DNA from: Veillonella tobetsuensis
GTDB lineage: Bacteria > Bacillota > Negativicutes > Veillonellales > Veillonellaceae
Direction of reading: 5' to 3'
Assembly (NCBI RefSeq): GCF_001078375.1
Contig: NZ_BBXI01000016.1
Coordinates: 88,653 to 152,652 of the forward strand
DNA: 64,000 bases
Shown here: positions 37,261-46,457 of the stretch, piece after piece
Numbering within the stretch: position 1 is the stretch's first letter
Layout: each line of letters begins with the position of its first letter
Notes under the pieces: generated by a model
What the model saw: the letters and a program-made list of their open reading frames with translations, nothing else
What the model was told of the DNA's origin: nothing
Databases searched by the model: none
Program-made: the position numbers and the translations under genes

Positions 37261-37779
37261 TTAGCCTTGCAACTTTGCAAGCACAGATTTAGCAAATTCT
37301 TTCGCATTTGCAAAATCTTGTTCATCAGGATGCGTTTCTGCCGCCTTATGCAATGCATCACGTTCAGGGCTTTGTCCATGAGCAGATCCTGGTGGGAACA
37401 TTTTGTACATCATCTCGATTACTTTAGGATCAATTTTACCTTGACATACAAAACCATCCACCAAAGATTCTTTATTAGGCAATAATGTAGATGCTTTTTC
37501 AATACTTTCACGAGCATGATCAGAATCAGCATACATCCCCAATGTAGCAAAGAATACGACATGTTTATTGTTCAATGTTTCAATCAATTTAGCAGCTTCT
37601 TTATTCGCTGTGCCGCGGTCTACCCAAAACCCTACAAATACGGTATCGTAATCTGCAAGGTTTGCAGGCGCTTCTTTAACAGGCACACAAGGTGTACCTT
37701 CTGGCATTACAGAAGCCATCGCTTCTGCTACACTTTTTGTATTTCCCGTGAGTGATGAATATAAAATAATAGTACTCAT
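37261..37779 (-). CDS. flavodoxin family protein
   Basis: A 172-residue FMN-type electron carrier. The phosphate-binding loop SSLTGNTKSVAEA is at residues 8-20, and FVGFWVDRGTANKE resembles the second FMN loop. It sits 20 bases upstream of the HutW-like gene in the same operon, so it is a likely electron donor for that radical SAM enzyme (inference). The C-terminal part (from about residue 115) is longer than minimal flavodoxins and holds a MYKMFPPGSAHGQ segment. The start follows AAGGAG. Confidence 0.88.
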   Translation of the reverse strand: MSTIILYSSLTGNTKSVAEAMASVMPEGTPCVPVKEAPANLADYDTVFVGFWVDRGTANKEAAKLIETLNNKHVVFFATLGMYADSDHARESIEKASTLLPNKESLVDGFVCQGKIDPKVIEMMYKMFPPGSAHGQSPERDALHKAAETHPDEQDFANAKEFAKSVLAKLQG

Positions 37780-37804
37780 TAATATCTCCTTTTATAAATT
37801 ATAA

Positions 37805-38599
37805 TTAATCTTCGTCATCTATACCTTCTGCCATGTCAAATCGTACAGGAACATGGACCGGTTGTACATCACCTGAGTTATTTGGGTATGGTAAGGAGCG
37901 ATACACAGCGTCCATAGCCGATTCTTTCAATAGTGGATCATCACCAGATTCCACATATTGCTCTATGCCATTACCATTTGTATCAATACGTACAAAGACT
38001 ACGATTGTTTCATGAACTTCTTTATGTTGTCGAATGTATTGCTGTGGCATTACTTTTCGACTATTAACAGTGTTATAAAAACCTTGTGTATTAAAGGCTG
38101 CACGTGCTGTACCATGACCATCACCACTACCTGGTCCATCACCTGTACCTGTGCCAGAGCCTCTACCATCGCCAACACCTGTACCTTCGCCGGTACCATG
38201 ACCGCCGCCTTTGCCGCCGCCAGAACCGGCACCTTCACCACCACTTTCACCAGCAGTTCCAGTAGATTTACTATCACTATTCTTAGATGGAACATCGACA
38301 GCATCTGGAATATCTGTTGCTGGAGAAGGATCCATATTTGCTACAACAGCCTGCGTTCTTGCCGCCACTTCATCTGCAGACAATGGTTTTGGGAATAGAG
38401 ATGATCTATCACCGCCACCACCGCCAGCATGACCACTACCGCCATCATCGAGCACACTTTGGGTGAGATCAATTTCATAGGTTTCCATTTCTTGAATAGC
38501 TGGAACGACTACAAAAAAGATAACGGCAATAAAGAGAGCAACTAGATGAACTACGGCGGATATAATGGCTGCTTTTTTCCATGATATGCCTAGACCCAT
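37805..38599 (-). CDS. tonB: TonB family protein with glycine-rich linker
   Basis: Energy transducer linking ExbB/ExbD to outer-membrane receptors. It has 264 residues and one N-terminal TM (about 9-33, after GLGISWKKAA). The periplasmic linker is glycine-rich (about residues 115-170, runs of GTG, GSG and GDG) instead of the usual proline/lysine-rich one. The C-terminal domain shows the conserved end: VVFVRIDTNGNGIEQYVESG, then ESAMDAVYRSLPYPN and HVPVRFDMAEG. It lies 3 bases downstream of exbD. The start follows AAAGGA. Confidence 0.88.
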   Translation of the reverse strand: MGLGISWKKAAIISAVVHLVALFIAVIFFVVVPAIQEMETYEIDLTQSVLDDGGSGHAGGGGGDRSSLFPKPLSADEVAARTQAVVANMDPSPATDIPDAVDVPSKNSDSKSTGTAGESGGEGAGSGGGKGGGHGTGEGTGVGDGRGSGTGTGDGPGSGDGHGTARAAFNTQGFYNTVNSRKVMPQQYIRQHKEVHETIVVFVRIDTNGNGIEQYVESGDDPLLKESAMDAVYRSLPYPNNSGDVQPVHVPVRFDMAEGIDDED

Positions 38600-38601
38600 A
38601 G

Positions 38602-39009
38602 TTATCCTTTCTGTTCTGCTGCAATAGCTAAGCGTTTAACGCCAGATTGTTTGAGCATATCCATGATGGCTACTACTTGGCCATGAGCTGCTCGTTTATC
38701 TGCTTGTAAAATAACGCTAGCATTAGGATTTTCTTGAATACGTTGTTTAATCATAACTTCTGCTTGATCAATACTCATTGGGTTATTATCAATTGTAATA
38801 TGCCCTTCTGCATCTAATGTAAATACAACTGGCAACTGAGCAGGTGCAGAAGCACTTGTCGCTTGTGGTAATTGTACAGATAATGCTTTTTGAGCAACTG
38901 TTTGTAAGCTGTTCATCATGAAGAATACCAACAAGAAGAAGATGATATCAATCATTGGAATGATCATGAATTCCGGCTTAGTTTTCATGCGAAAGCTTTG
39001 CAAGTTCAT
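38602..39009 (-). CDS. exbD: ExbD-type biopolymer transport protein
   Basis: An inner-membrane partner of ExbB that uses the proton gradient to drive TonB. It has 135 residues from the preferred ATG. One TM (IDIIFFLLVFFMMNSLQTVA) carries the essential aspartate at about residue 21, and a periplasmic domain ends MDMLKQSGVKRLAIA. I use the ATG at 39009, eight bases after GGGTGG; an upstream in-frame GTG overlaps the ribosome binding site. It lies 2 bases from the exbB stop. Confidence 0.94.
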   Translation of the reverse strand: MNLQSFRMKTKPEFMIIPMIDIIFFLLVFFMMNSLQTVAQKALSVQLPQATSASAPAQLPVVFTLDAEGHITIDNNPMSIDQAEVMIKQRIQENPNASVILQADKRAAHGQVVAIMDMLKQSGVKRLAIAAEQKG

Positions 39010-39011
39010 AA

Positions 39012-39629
39012 TTATTTCCACCCTTCTCGTTTAGCTGTAACAATGTTTACACACATATTTTCAATTTGGTTAATAATGGAATCCAAACGATGGCTAAAAA
39101 CTGTGTACACTATAAAGGCCATAATCGCAACGCATAAACCAGATGCTGTGGCGATGAGGGCTTCGCCTACACCACCTGTAATGGCGGAAGCACCGGCACC
39201 AGAGTCAAGGATACTAAAGGAACCAATCATACCTGTTACAGTACCAAGCAAACCTAACAATGGGGAGATTGTAACCGTTGCACTGAGGTAATCCATATAT
39301 TTACGGAAACCTACTGCATCAACGCCCATTTGATCAGCAAAGGCTGTCTTCATCGCTTCTTCGCTAGAAGCATTATGTAAACCTGCTTGAGCAATACGAC
39401 TTGCAATGGACGGGTTTTCTTGAATTACTTTATCAATTTCATCCCATTTTTGCAGTTTTGCTAATTCATTAACTGCATGAGTCACCATATAGGTTTTACC
39501 TGCATATTTACGGTAAAAGAAAGCACGTTCTACAGCGATAGCGATAACCATAAAGGACAAGAGTAATAATGGATACATTACATACCCGCCACTATGAAAC
39601 AAGTGAATGACATAATTTAGATTTTCCAT
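39012..39629 (-). CDS. exbB: ExbB/MotA-TolQ family proton channel
   Basis: The multi-pass inner-membrane subunit (205 residues) of the TonB energising complex. A first TM lies at about residues 16-34. A cytoplasmic domain follows, then two TMs in the conserved block from SATVTISPLLGLLGTVTGMI to LCVAIMAFIVYTVFSH. The threonine/glycine-rich VTISPLLGLLGTVTG motif is the family signature. The start follows AAAGG. It is followed directly by exbD and tonB. Confidence 0.95.
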   Translation of the reverse strand: MENLNYVIHLFHSGGYVMYPLLLLSFMVIAIAVERAFFYRKYAGKTYMVTHAVNELAKLQKWDEIDKVIQENPSIASRIAQAGLHNASSEEAMKTAFADQMGVDAVGFRKYMDYLSATVTISPLLGLLGTVTGMIGSFSILDSGAGASAITGGVGEALIATASGLCVAIMAFIVYTVFSHRLDSIINQIENMCVNIVTAKREGWK

Positions 39630-39665
39630 ACTAATAAACCTTTCTGTCTATTTACAGACTGCATA

Positions 39666-42600
39666 CTAGAACCTGTAGGTCCCTTGAATTCTTGCATAAT
39701 CGCCTAACTTAAAGCTTTCATTACCATATAAGGTATCTCGTTTATTTGTGCCCTTTGCATCGAATGTATAGAATGCTTCAAGGAGTAAATCCTTGCGTGG
39801 AACATAGCCTGCACCAAATGTGAAGCTGCGAATACCATCGAGATAACGATCAGGAACAGCACCTGTGCCATTACCACCGAGGAATGAACCATGAGCAAAG
39901 TATTTATAGTCGATGAACGCATTCCAAGATTTTGGAACATCTAGATCAGAACGGCCAATATCGAGCCGTGCCATCCAGAAGTGCGGTGTACCACCCATTT
40001 GATGTCCCTTAATAGTGAAGTCCGCTGTACCACGTTCATGATCATATACGGTGTTACCATTCATATAGCGACCAAATTTTGAGCGGTTTTGACCATAATC
40101 TACAGTAATTGCTGTGCTTTCACCGATTTGATATTTAGCACCAATGCCAAATACATTTGCAATATTGGAGAAGCTTTGTTCATCATTAGCATTGCCATTT
40201 GCATTTAAGAAGGTACGTTTACTACCATTAAAGGACCGTAAATACCATGCTTGTAAGCCAAGACGATGGCCAATTTGTTTCTTAACTTGAACAAAGGCCG
40301 CTGTTTCAATTGGTGGAATTGTATCTTTTTCAAGAACAACGCCTTCTGTTTGAATGATGTTACCAATGATTTTACCAATTGCTTCACGTGGTAATTTGTT
40401 TTCAGACTCTGCATCATGTACAACCTTTTCAAGATTATACATATAGTTGAACAATGCATTTGGCATGCCCCAACCATATTCAGAACTACCTTCACCCCAA
40501 TCATTGGAGGACATTGTAAAGTTCTTTTTGTAAATCGCATCTTTAGCATCATAATCACTAAATACATAACTACCACTATCGTATTTATAGGTCTTAGCAC
40601 CTAAGAAACCTGTAAACTCATAATCACTAGATGGTTGACCATAGTAATCATAGGATTGTTTGAAAGTACCATCAGCTTGTTTAACCCAGACAACATCAAG
40701 CTCACTATTGTTATAATTCTTCCAGTTATCTGTAGCATTATATTTAGCAATTTCTGTAACTGACTCGTTAATTTCCGTACTATGATTATCTATATACGCT
40801 TTAGGATTTACTAAAGCCTCCTTATTATCGGTAGATACAATAAGACCTTTAGCCTTCTCTTTTAAGTATTCAGGGTATAAAGAAGAGTTCACATTATACA
40901 TAATGTCCCCGGTCTTATAGAGTTTTTCCCCTGTATTCTTATTAGTGATTTCATACATTGTATAACCACCGGATGGAATATCGAGGGAGAATTTCTTCTC
41001 AGACATATCTGTAGGGTATGCCTTTGTAAGAATATCTTGTAAGCGACTCATGATTTGAGCTTGTTTTTGTTGAGTCTCTGCTAATTTAGCATTAGCTTTT
41101 TCAATTTCTTGATCCTTATTTGGGTTGCTCCAACTTAGATTTAATGTTGCTTTATACGCATCATACTCATCTTGTAACTCTTTTAGTTGTTGGTAGAAAT
41201 AGATGCTATCAGTTTTTCCTTTATAAGTAGAATTATAGATACCCTCTGGGCTATCTGGTGCTGGTGCATCTTCTGCGGTCTTTTTCTCACCATCAGAACC
41301 AGATTTAGTAGCACTAGCGATATCATATGGATAATCATCACGATTGATACCAATCAATTCTGCTGCTGTTGGTGGTCTACTAATCGCTTCATGCACTACA
41401 TGGGTATACGCAGAATCACTAATACCTGTGCTATGTTTAAAGCTACCTACACCAACGCGAACTTGAGTATCATTACCTGTCCATACACCGCGAACCCCAT
41501 CATAAGACTGACCAAACCAATAGCCACTTGCTCCCATAGGTTCAGTTAAACGACCTACGGAAACATCCCATTTCTTAACGCGTCTTGTCAAATCAACAGT
41601 ATCGAGACGTTGGTGGTTAAAGCCTTTGGAATCTGATTGAGTCCAGCTTGTATCTACGCCACTCATGCCGGACATGCTACCGATAACCGATAGGTTTGTA
41701 AACGGATTAAGACGTGCATCAAATCCAAGACGAATGCGTTGTTCAAAGCTATGTCGACTCGCATCATACATATTAGCCTTCGCAGAGCCAACATAAGAAT
41801 TGGCTCTATATGGAGATTGTGGACGATTCGAACCATCGTGAGCCATCCAGCGAGCACGATAGTCACCAACAAAGGTAACGCCGCGTTCTTTAGTTGTATC
41901 AAAATCAGAACGGATAAAATCAGTTAATTTAACAACTTCGGATAGGTTTTGTACTGTAGACTCTGTACCATTAGTAGATACGCCATTTACTACATCACCA
42001 GCTGCATTAGCTGATTTATTAACATCTTTACCGATTGGCGTAGTCTTGGAATCACCACCGCCAAACTTGAGGTTTACACCAATGCGATATACACGCTCTT
42101 GTGTAGCACGGTCATCATCACGATGATTAAAGATATTATTGATACCAAAATACATCATGGCGTTCTTATTGAATCGTTTTTGAACCATTAGGTTCCAAAT
42201 ACCAAATGTTTTCTTTTGGTAAACTTGCTTTTTATATACCCCGGCATCACCGGATAAAATATCTGGCCAGTAGTTACCACCATTATTTAATGTATTACTA
42301 TCGAGCATATCAATGTAGTAATCACCCCAAATGGAACCGTTCCAACCTGTTTTTGGATTATCATAGGATACGCCAATATCAATTTTATGCACAGGTTTAT
42401 CGAGCAATTGCTTTGGCATTGAAGGATCACTCTTATTGATGGCATGTAAATAAGTGTATCCTAATTTACCGGACCAGTATCTGCCGAATTTTTGTTGCAC
42501 TTCCGCTTGAAGGCCTGTGATTTCAGCCATACCGATGTTTTTAAAGCTGTAAATCATATCTGGAGCACGTTGGTATTTTGCATCCCCTTTCAAATATGGT

Positions 42601-44738
42601 GCAAAATCTTGGAATTCTCCCGTAAAGTAAACCGACATATAGTTTTTGATGCGATTATGGAATATACCAACACGAGCATAGGTGTTTTTATTTTCGCCTT
42701 CTAAACTCATATCAAAGTTCAGAGATTTTTCAGGCTTCAAATTGGGATTACCAGCCCAATACCAACCGAGTTTAGCTACACCAATACCTACTGGATTAGA
42801 TGCATACATTTCCCAGTTATACCACAATTCGCCCATACCTGGTTCTGTATAACCAGTGCCAATATTAGCTTTAAATCGGCGTTGAGGATTACCATTCACA
42901 TTGTAGGTCATCCCCATGGATGCCGATAAATTTGAACCAAACAAGCTGCTATTATCAAGGCGAATAATTGGTACAAAGGTTAAATTTTTATTCACCTGCC
43001 AAGTGTCAGAAATATAAGCATTCATCTTGCGAATCGTGCCTTGACCTGTAGTCAATCGTTGGTCCCGATTACGATACTCTTCTAAGAAGGCTTTGCCATT
43101 CAACTTAGGCGCTTTTTTACGCATTTCTGGATCACTGGACTCACCATATTTAAAGTAATCGCCTACGATATTAGAACGCGTAGCTGACATTGATGGATTT
43201 TCAGCCTCTAGTCGAGATTTTAATGCATTATAACGTGATCTAAATTCATCTGATATTGGCTGATTATTAGGTGATGTACTGGACCAAGAACTGATAGCAC
43301 CTTCAGATAATCCATAATTTACGTAATCATCATAGGTGATACCCGGTTTTTGAGCATCTGTTTCAGCACCATAATATTCATAGTCCATATCCCATTGTGG
43401 CATGCCGCTACTGGATTTAATGAACTTATAATCATGAATATGGGAATATACCTTAACGCTGTTATCACCTTTACGTCTTACAAGACGGTCTAATTTATCT
43501 ACGAGGAGACTCTTATCATATTCCCAAGGGTCAATGTACATTGTACTTGTATTAGGAGAGCTCTTTAATCGGCTACCAGAGCCTTCTTCACGAGCATAGC
43601 TGACACCATAGCTAAGGCGATGCTTGTTATTAAGTTGAGTATTCGCATTAAGACGAACATCTAGTTGTTTATGGTCGATATTATCGATATAACGAAGTTC
43701 GTTGGATCCTTCATAAGAGGAACGCCCTGTGTAATTGATTAGAGCCACATCATCCTCTTTGATACGAGAATAGTTTGTCTCTACCGTCCAATCACTTTTA
43801 CCAGCTTTTGAATTCCACGCTAAATTGATAGTATTACGACCAGCTGTACGTTTAAAGTGTTGTTGTGGTTCTAAATCGGAATCAGAGTGTTTAATATCTC
43901 GCACAAGATCCTCTGTATATCGGTTGAGACGCATCTCAATTTTATTATTCTTGTTAGCTTCATATGTTGCTACGAGACCAATATCCGAAGCATCCCCGTA
44001 GTAGCGAAGCACATTCGGCTTAAAGTTATGTTTTGAGTAATCAAAGGCCATGCCAGATGCGCGACGTTTAACAGATGCTAGAACCGGCATTAAATCACGT
44101 TTACTACCAGATAGGCCAACCTTTAATTTCCCCATCTGACCAGAATCGGCACGAATGTAAAAATTTTGGAATGGGAATATATCTCCATCACTTTTACGAC
44201 GCATACCTTCTGCGTTCAATTGCAATGTTGGTTTTTTAAGCGCTTTTTTAGTGATGATATTAACAACACCACCAATGGCATCGGAACCATATTTAGCACT
44301 GGCAGCACCTTGAATAACCTCGATACGCTCAACGTTTTCCGCACCTAATCGTTGCACCTCATCAGCAGCACCTGAATATTTATCAAAATCCCCCAATACT
44401 GGTTGTCCATCTACAAGAATCAGTGTATGACGTGCTTCTGCACCGCGAATGGATACACCGACACGCCCCATGGCATCAACGGTTCTGGATACACCCGTTT
44501 GGGTAAAAATAATATCTTCGACTGACTTCGCCTGCTTCTTCTCAATTTCTTTCTTAGTAATGATTTGCACTTGCTGTGGATTTAATTTCGCTTCTTCCTC
44601 TGCCCATGTACCTCGTACATGTACCACATCAGTCGTGACAGATGCATTATCTGCCATAACCATAAGAGGTGCATTTAGCCATAGTGCAACTGCACTAGAT
44701 AGGACTAAATAGCGTTTCGTGCGTTCCCATCGGTTCAC
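39666..44738 (-). CDS. TonB-dependent receptor fused to a second (porin-like) beta-barrel
   Basis: A 1690-residue outer-membrane protein. The signal peptide ends near LMVMA-DNAS, and a TonB-box-like TDVVHVRG follows. The plug (about 50-165; SIRGAEARHTLILVDGQP, IEVIQGAASAKYGSDAIGG) and barrel come next, with an NPNL motif at 664-667, as in haem/siderophore receptors. That first barrel ends in a typical terminal strand, IGVNLKF892. A linker of about 55 residues leads to a second domain (about 950-1690). That domain has repeated aromatic strands, a long inserted helical/charged region (about 1170-1400) and another terminal strand GTYRF. Start is a GTG with AGGAGG five bases upstream. First gene of the exbBD-tonB-flavodoxin-hutW operon. 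Confidence 0.88.
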   Translation of the reverse strand: MNRWERTKRYLVLSSAVALWLNAPLMVMADNASVTTDVVHVRGTWAEEEAKLNPQQVQIITKKEIEKKQAKSVEDIIFTQTGVSRTVDAMGRVGVSIRGAEARHTLILVDGQPVLGDFDKYSGAADEVQRLGAENVERIEVIQGAASAKYGSDAIGGVVNIITKKALKKPTLQLNAEGMRRKSDGDIFPFQNFYIRADSGQMGKLKVGLSGSKRDLMPVLASVKRRASGMAFDYSKHNFKPNVLRYYGDASDIGLVATYEANKNNKIEMRLNRYTEDLVRDIKHSDSDLEPQQHFKRTAGRNTINLAWNSKAGKSDWTVETNYSRIKEDDVALINYTGRSSYEGSNELRYIDNIDHKQLDVRLNANTQLNNKHRLSYGVSYAREEGSGSRLKSSPNTSTMYIDPWEYDKSLLVDKLDRLVRRKGDNSVKVYSHIHDYKFIKSSSGMPQWDMDYEYYGAETDAQKPGITYDDYVNYGLSEGAISSWSSTSPNNQPISDEFRSRYNALKSRLEAENPSMSATRSNIVGDYFKYGESSDPEMRKKAPKLNGKAFLEEYRNRDQRLTTGQGTIRKMNAYISDTWQVNKNLTFVPIIRLDNSSLFGSNLSASMGMTYNVNGNPQRRFKANIGTGYTEPGMGELWYNWEMYASNPVGIGVAKLGWYWAGNPNLKPEKSLNFDMSLEGENKNTYARVGIFHNRIKNYMSVYFTGEFQDFAPYLKGDAKYQRAPDMIYSFKNIGMAEITGLQAEVQQKFGRYWSGKLGYTYLHAINKSDPSMPKQLLDKPVHKIDIGVSYDNPKTGWNGSIWGDYYIDMLDSNTLNNGGNYWPDILSGDAGVYKKQVYQKKTFGIWNLMVQKRFNKNAMMYFGINNIFNHRDDDRATQERVYRIGVNLKFGGGDSKTTPIGKDVNKSANAAGDVVNGVSTNGTESTVQNLSEVVKLTDFIRSDFDTTKERGVTFVGDYRARWMAHDGSNRPQSPYRANSYVGSAKANMYDASRHSFEQRIRLGFDARLNPFTNLSVIGSMSGMSGVDTSWTQSDSKGFNHQRLDTVDLTRRVKKWDVSVGRLTEPMGASGYWFGQSYDGVRGVWTGNDTQVRVGVGSFKHSTGISDSAYTHVVHEAISRPPTAAELIGINRDDYPYDIASATKSGSDGEKKTAEDAPAPDSPEGIYNSTYKGKTDSIYFYQQLKELQDEYDAYKATLNLSWSNPNKDQEIEKANAKLAETQQKQAQIMSRLQDILTKAYPTDMSEKKFSLDIPSGGYTMYEITNKNTGEKLYKTGDIMYNVNSSLYPEYLKEKAKGLIVSTDNKEALVNPKAYIDNHSTEINESVTEIAKYNATDNWKNYNNSELDVVWVKQADGTFKQSYDYYGQPSSDYEFTGFLGAKTYKYDSGSYVFSDYDAKDAIYKKNFTMSSNDWGEGSSEYGWGMPNALFNYMYNLEKVVHDAESENKLPREAIGKIIGNIIQTEGVVLEKDTIPPIETAAFVQVKKQIGHRLGLQAWYLRSFNGSKRTFLNANGNANDEQSFSNIANVFGIGAKYQIGESTAITVDYGQNRSKFGRYMNGNTVYDHERGTADFTIKGHQMGGTPHFWMARLDIGRSDLDVPKSWNAFIDYKYFAHGSFLGGNGTGAVPDRYLDGIRSFTFGAGYVPRKDLLLEAFYTFDAKGTNKRDTLYGNESFKLGDYARIQGTYRF

Positions 44739-44819
44739 TGTTGCCTCCTAAAATACTCATTCTTTCTCAACTATAGTTTAATTACACAACCATATATCTC
44801 TTATTTTTATAAAATAAAA

Positions 44820-44887
44820 AATACACTTTACTAACAATATAATGACATTGAAAATCATTTACATTTTATATGTTAGCAAAGTGTATT
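44820..44887 (-). terminator. terminator of the AraC gene with a Fur-box-like loop
   Basis: AATACACTTTACTAACA (44820-44836) pairs with TGTTAGCAAAGTGTATT (44871-44887), with one mismatch. The minus strand runs into six Ts. The loop contains the Fur-like site at 44844-44862, so the araC terminator and the receptor operon's control site overlap. Confidence 0.8.
44844..44862. promoter_or_regulatory. Fur-box-like operator upstream of the receptor operon
   Basis: GACATTGAAAATCATTTAC matches the 19-bp consensus GATAATGATAATCATTATC at 14 positions, with the core AATCATT intact. It lies about 105 bases upstream of the receptor start. Iron repression of the operon is therefore likely, though a regulator other than Fur is possible. 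Confidence 0.6.
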
Positions 44888-44957
44888 CTGCATATCTACT
44901 CCGAAAAGACCAAAACTATACGTTTTTGGTATTTTTAGTGAGATATGTAGTATGTAA

Positions 44958-45848
44958 TTATATCTTGCGGAAGTCACTAGGAGTCATTCCAATGGAGTCT
45001 TTAAACGTACTTGTAAATTTACTACCATTTTCATAGCCTACAGCATTGGCAATTTGCAAAATAGAGTCATCTGTATCTTGAAGCAATCGTTTTGCCTCAT
45101 TCATACGACATTCTTTTATAAATTGATGAATCGTTACCCCATATACCCCTTTAAAGCAACGCTTCAAGGTAGAGGCTGGAACATCAAAATCATTTGATAG
45201 ATCATCAAGGGTAATGCGTTTTGCAAAATTCTTAGATAAATATTTACTTACCTTCTTTACAGTATCTACCTGGTGTTTTCTGTAACTAACGCGCCTTTCA
45301 TGGGACTCGGTAGAAATCACTGAGAGTAATAAGAAGATTTCAATAACCTTCAATTTAAAATAATGTGCCTTAATTTGATCTGGCACCGCATATAAGCTAG
45401 AAAAAATGTGGCGAACCGATTCAGTTTCTTCCATCATCATACCAAAATCTGCATTTTCACAAAATCGATTAGCGAGCTCTGCTAAATCAATATGAGTATC
45501 TGTTACAAGGGTATCCAAAACCGGTTGCGCTCGTTCTACATCTACTAATAACACAATTCCTTTAAAGGATTTAGTAGGAAAATAATTTTCATGTTGATAA
45601 TCGGACCGTATATGCCAACCTAATGACATATCGCCTGGTCCCATATACAAATACTCTCCAGATGAGAATTTACATTCTATGCGACCTTCTTCACAGTGAT
45701 TGATGGCAAAGGTCTTTGTATGTGATTGGGCATAAAATTGAATCGTTTCACGCTTTACATCAAGGAATATCAAGTCGATACCATCAAACACGGTATATCT
45801 CAACATGGACATCCCTGACTGAGATTTCATATGTGCATGTGGATTCAT
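44958..45848 (-). CDS. AraC-family transcriptional regulator
   Basis: A 296-residue DNA-binding regulator. The C-terminal 95 residues form the double HTH: YLSKNFAKRITLDDLSNDFD, then STLKRCFKGVYG, and the signature ILQIANAVGYENGSKFTSTF, ending MTPSDFRKI. The N-terminal 190 residues are a cupin-like sensor domain. This layout resembles PchR/YbtA-type regulators that sense siderophores or iron sources. The gene lies just upstream of the receptor operon on the same strand but has its own terminator, and a Fur-like site precedes it, fitting an iron-controlled activator of the receptor operon (inference). Confidence 0.88.
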   Translation of the reverse strand: MNPHAHMKSQSGMSMLRYTVFDGIDLIFLDVKRETIQFYAQSHTKTFAINHCEEGRIECKFSSGEYLYMGPGDMSLGWHIRSDYQHENYFPTKSFKGIVLLVDVERAQPVLDTLVTDTHIDLAELANRFCENADFGMMMEETESVRHIFSSLYAVPDQIKAHYFKLKVIEIFLLLSVISTESHERRVSYRKHQVDTVKKVSKYLSKNFAKRITLDDLSNDFDVPASTLKRCFKGVYGVTIHQFIKECRMNEAKRLLQDTDDSILQIANAVGYENGSKFTSTFKDSIGMTPSDFRKI

Positions 45849-45883
45849 AGTATCACCATCTATATAAATATTATAAATAATAT

Positions 45884-45902
45884 ATTAATAATAATCATTT
45901 TG
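45884..45902. promoter_or_regulatory. Fur-box-like operator upstream of the AraC gene
   Basis: ATTAATAATAATCATTTTG matches 14 of 19 positions of the Fur consensus, about 36 bases upstream of the ATG, where it would block the promoter. Its AT-richness makes chance matches easier. Confidence 0.5.
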
Positions 45903-46011
45903 AGATTAATTGTCAAATTTATTTTTGTTATTATTCATGTAATATTTATTAAAATCCATTTTATGCATTCATTTTCTATATGATTATTTTATGATTATTC
46001 TGTCTAGTAAA

Positions 46012-46050
46012 AAAATTCCTCCCATAAAAAAGTTTTAATAGGAGGAATTT
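46012..46050 (-). terminator. Rho-independent terminator of the ula/ybaN operon
   Basis: AAATTCCTCC (46013-46022) pairs with GGAGGAATTT (46041-46050). The minus strand continues in Ts, directly beyond the YbaN stop. Confidence 0.8.
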
Positions 46051-46061
46051 CATATGGTTAT

Positions 46062-46457
46062 TTATTTTTGGGTTTTAACTATAAAGGCTAATGCTATTAT
46101 ATGAGCAATCCATACGATTGACATGATAATAAGTGCTATTGGAATATTTCTTGAAAAATAGGCCCCTATCATCATAATGGCCGTAACAGAAGTTAAGATA
46201 GACAACTTTGTCCGCAACGTTAACGCTTTATCACGTTCATAAGCACCAACAGTCTTTTGATATAAACTGGATTCCAAAAACATTCTATGAAAACGTTCAG
46301 AACCTCGTGCTAAACAAAATAATGTAAGCATATAAAAGGGAACTGTTGGCAATACGGGTAATACGATACCTGCTGTACCAAGACAAAAACTGATAGCACC
46401 AATGGTCAGGAATATATATCGAACTACTACATTACTATGTTGCTCAGTTGTTTTCAT
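46062..46457 (-). CDS. YbaN family (DUF454) small membrane protein
   Basis: A 131-residue inner-membrane protein with three or four TM segments. The family block GTAGIVLPVLPTVPFYMLTL is followed by a basic/aromatic loop with FCLARGSERFHRMF and two C-terminal TMs. Function of DUF454 is not known. I start at the ATG at 46457, which overlaps the ulaA stop as TGATG; the extra in-frame TTG upstream is unnecessary. Overlap with ulaA indicates translational coupling. Its presence in a PTS operon is odd and unexplained. Confidence 0.85.
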   Translation of the reverse strand: MKTTEQHSNVVVRYIFLTIGAISFCLGTAGIVLPVLPTVPFYMLTLFCLARGSERFHRMFLESSLYQKTVGAYERDKALTLRTKLSILTSVTAIMMIGAYFSRNIPIALIIMSIVWIAHIIALAFIVKTQK

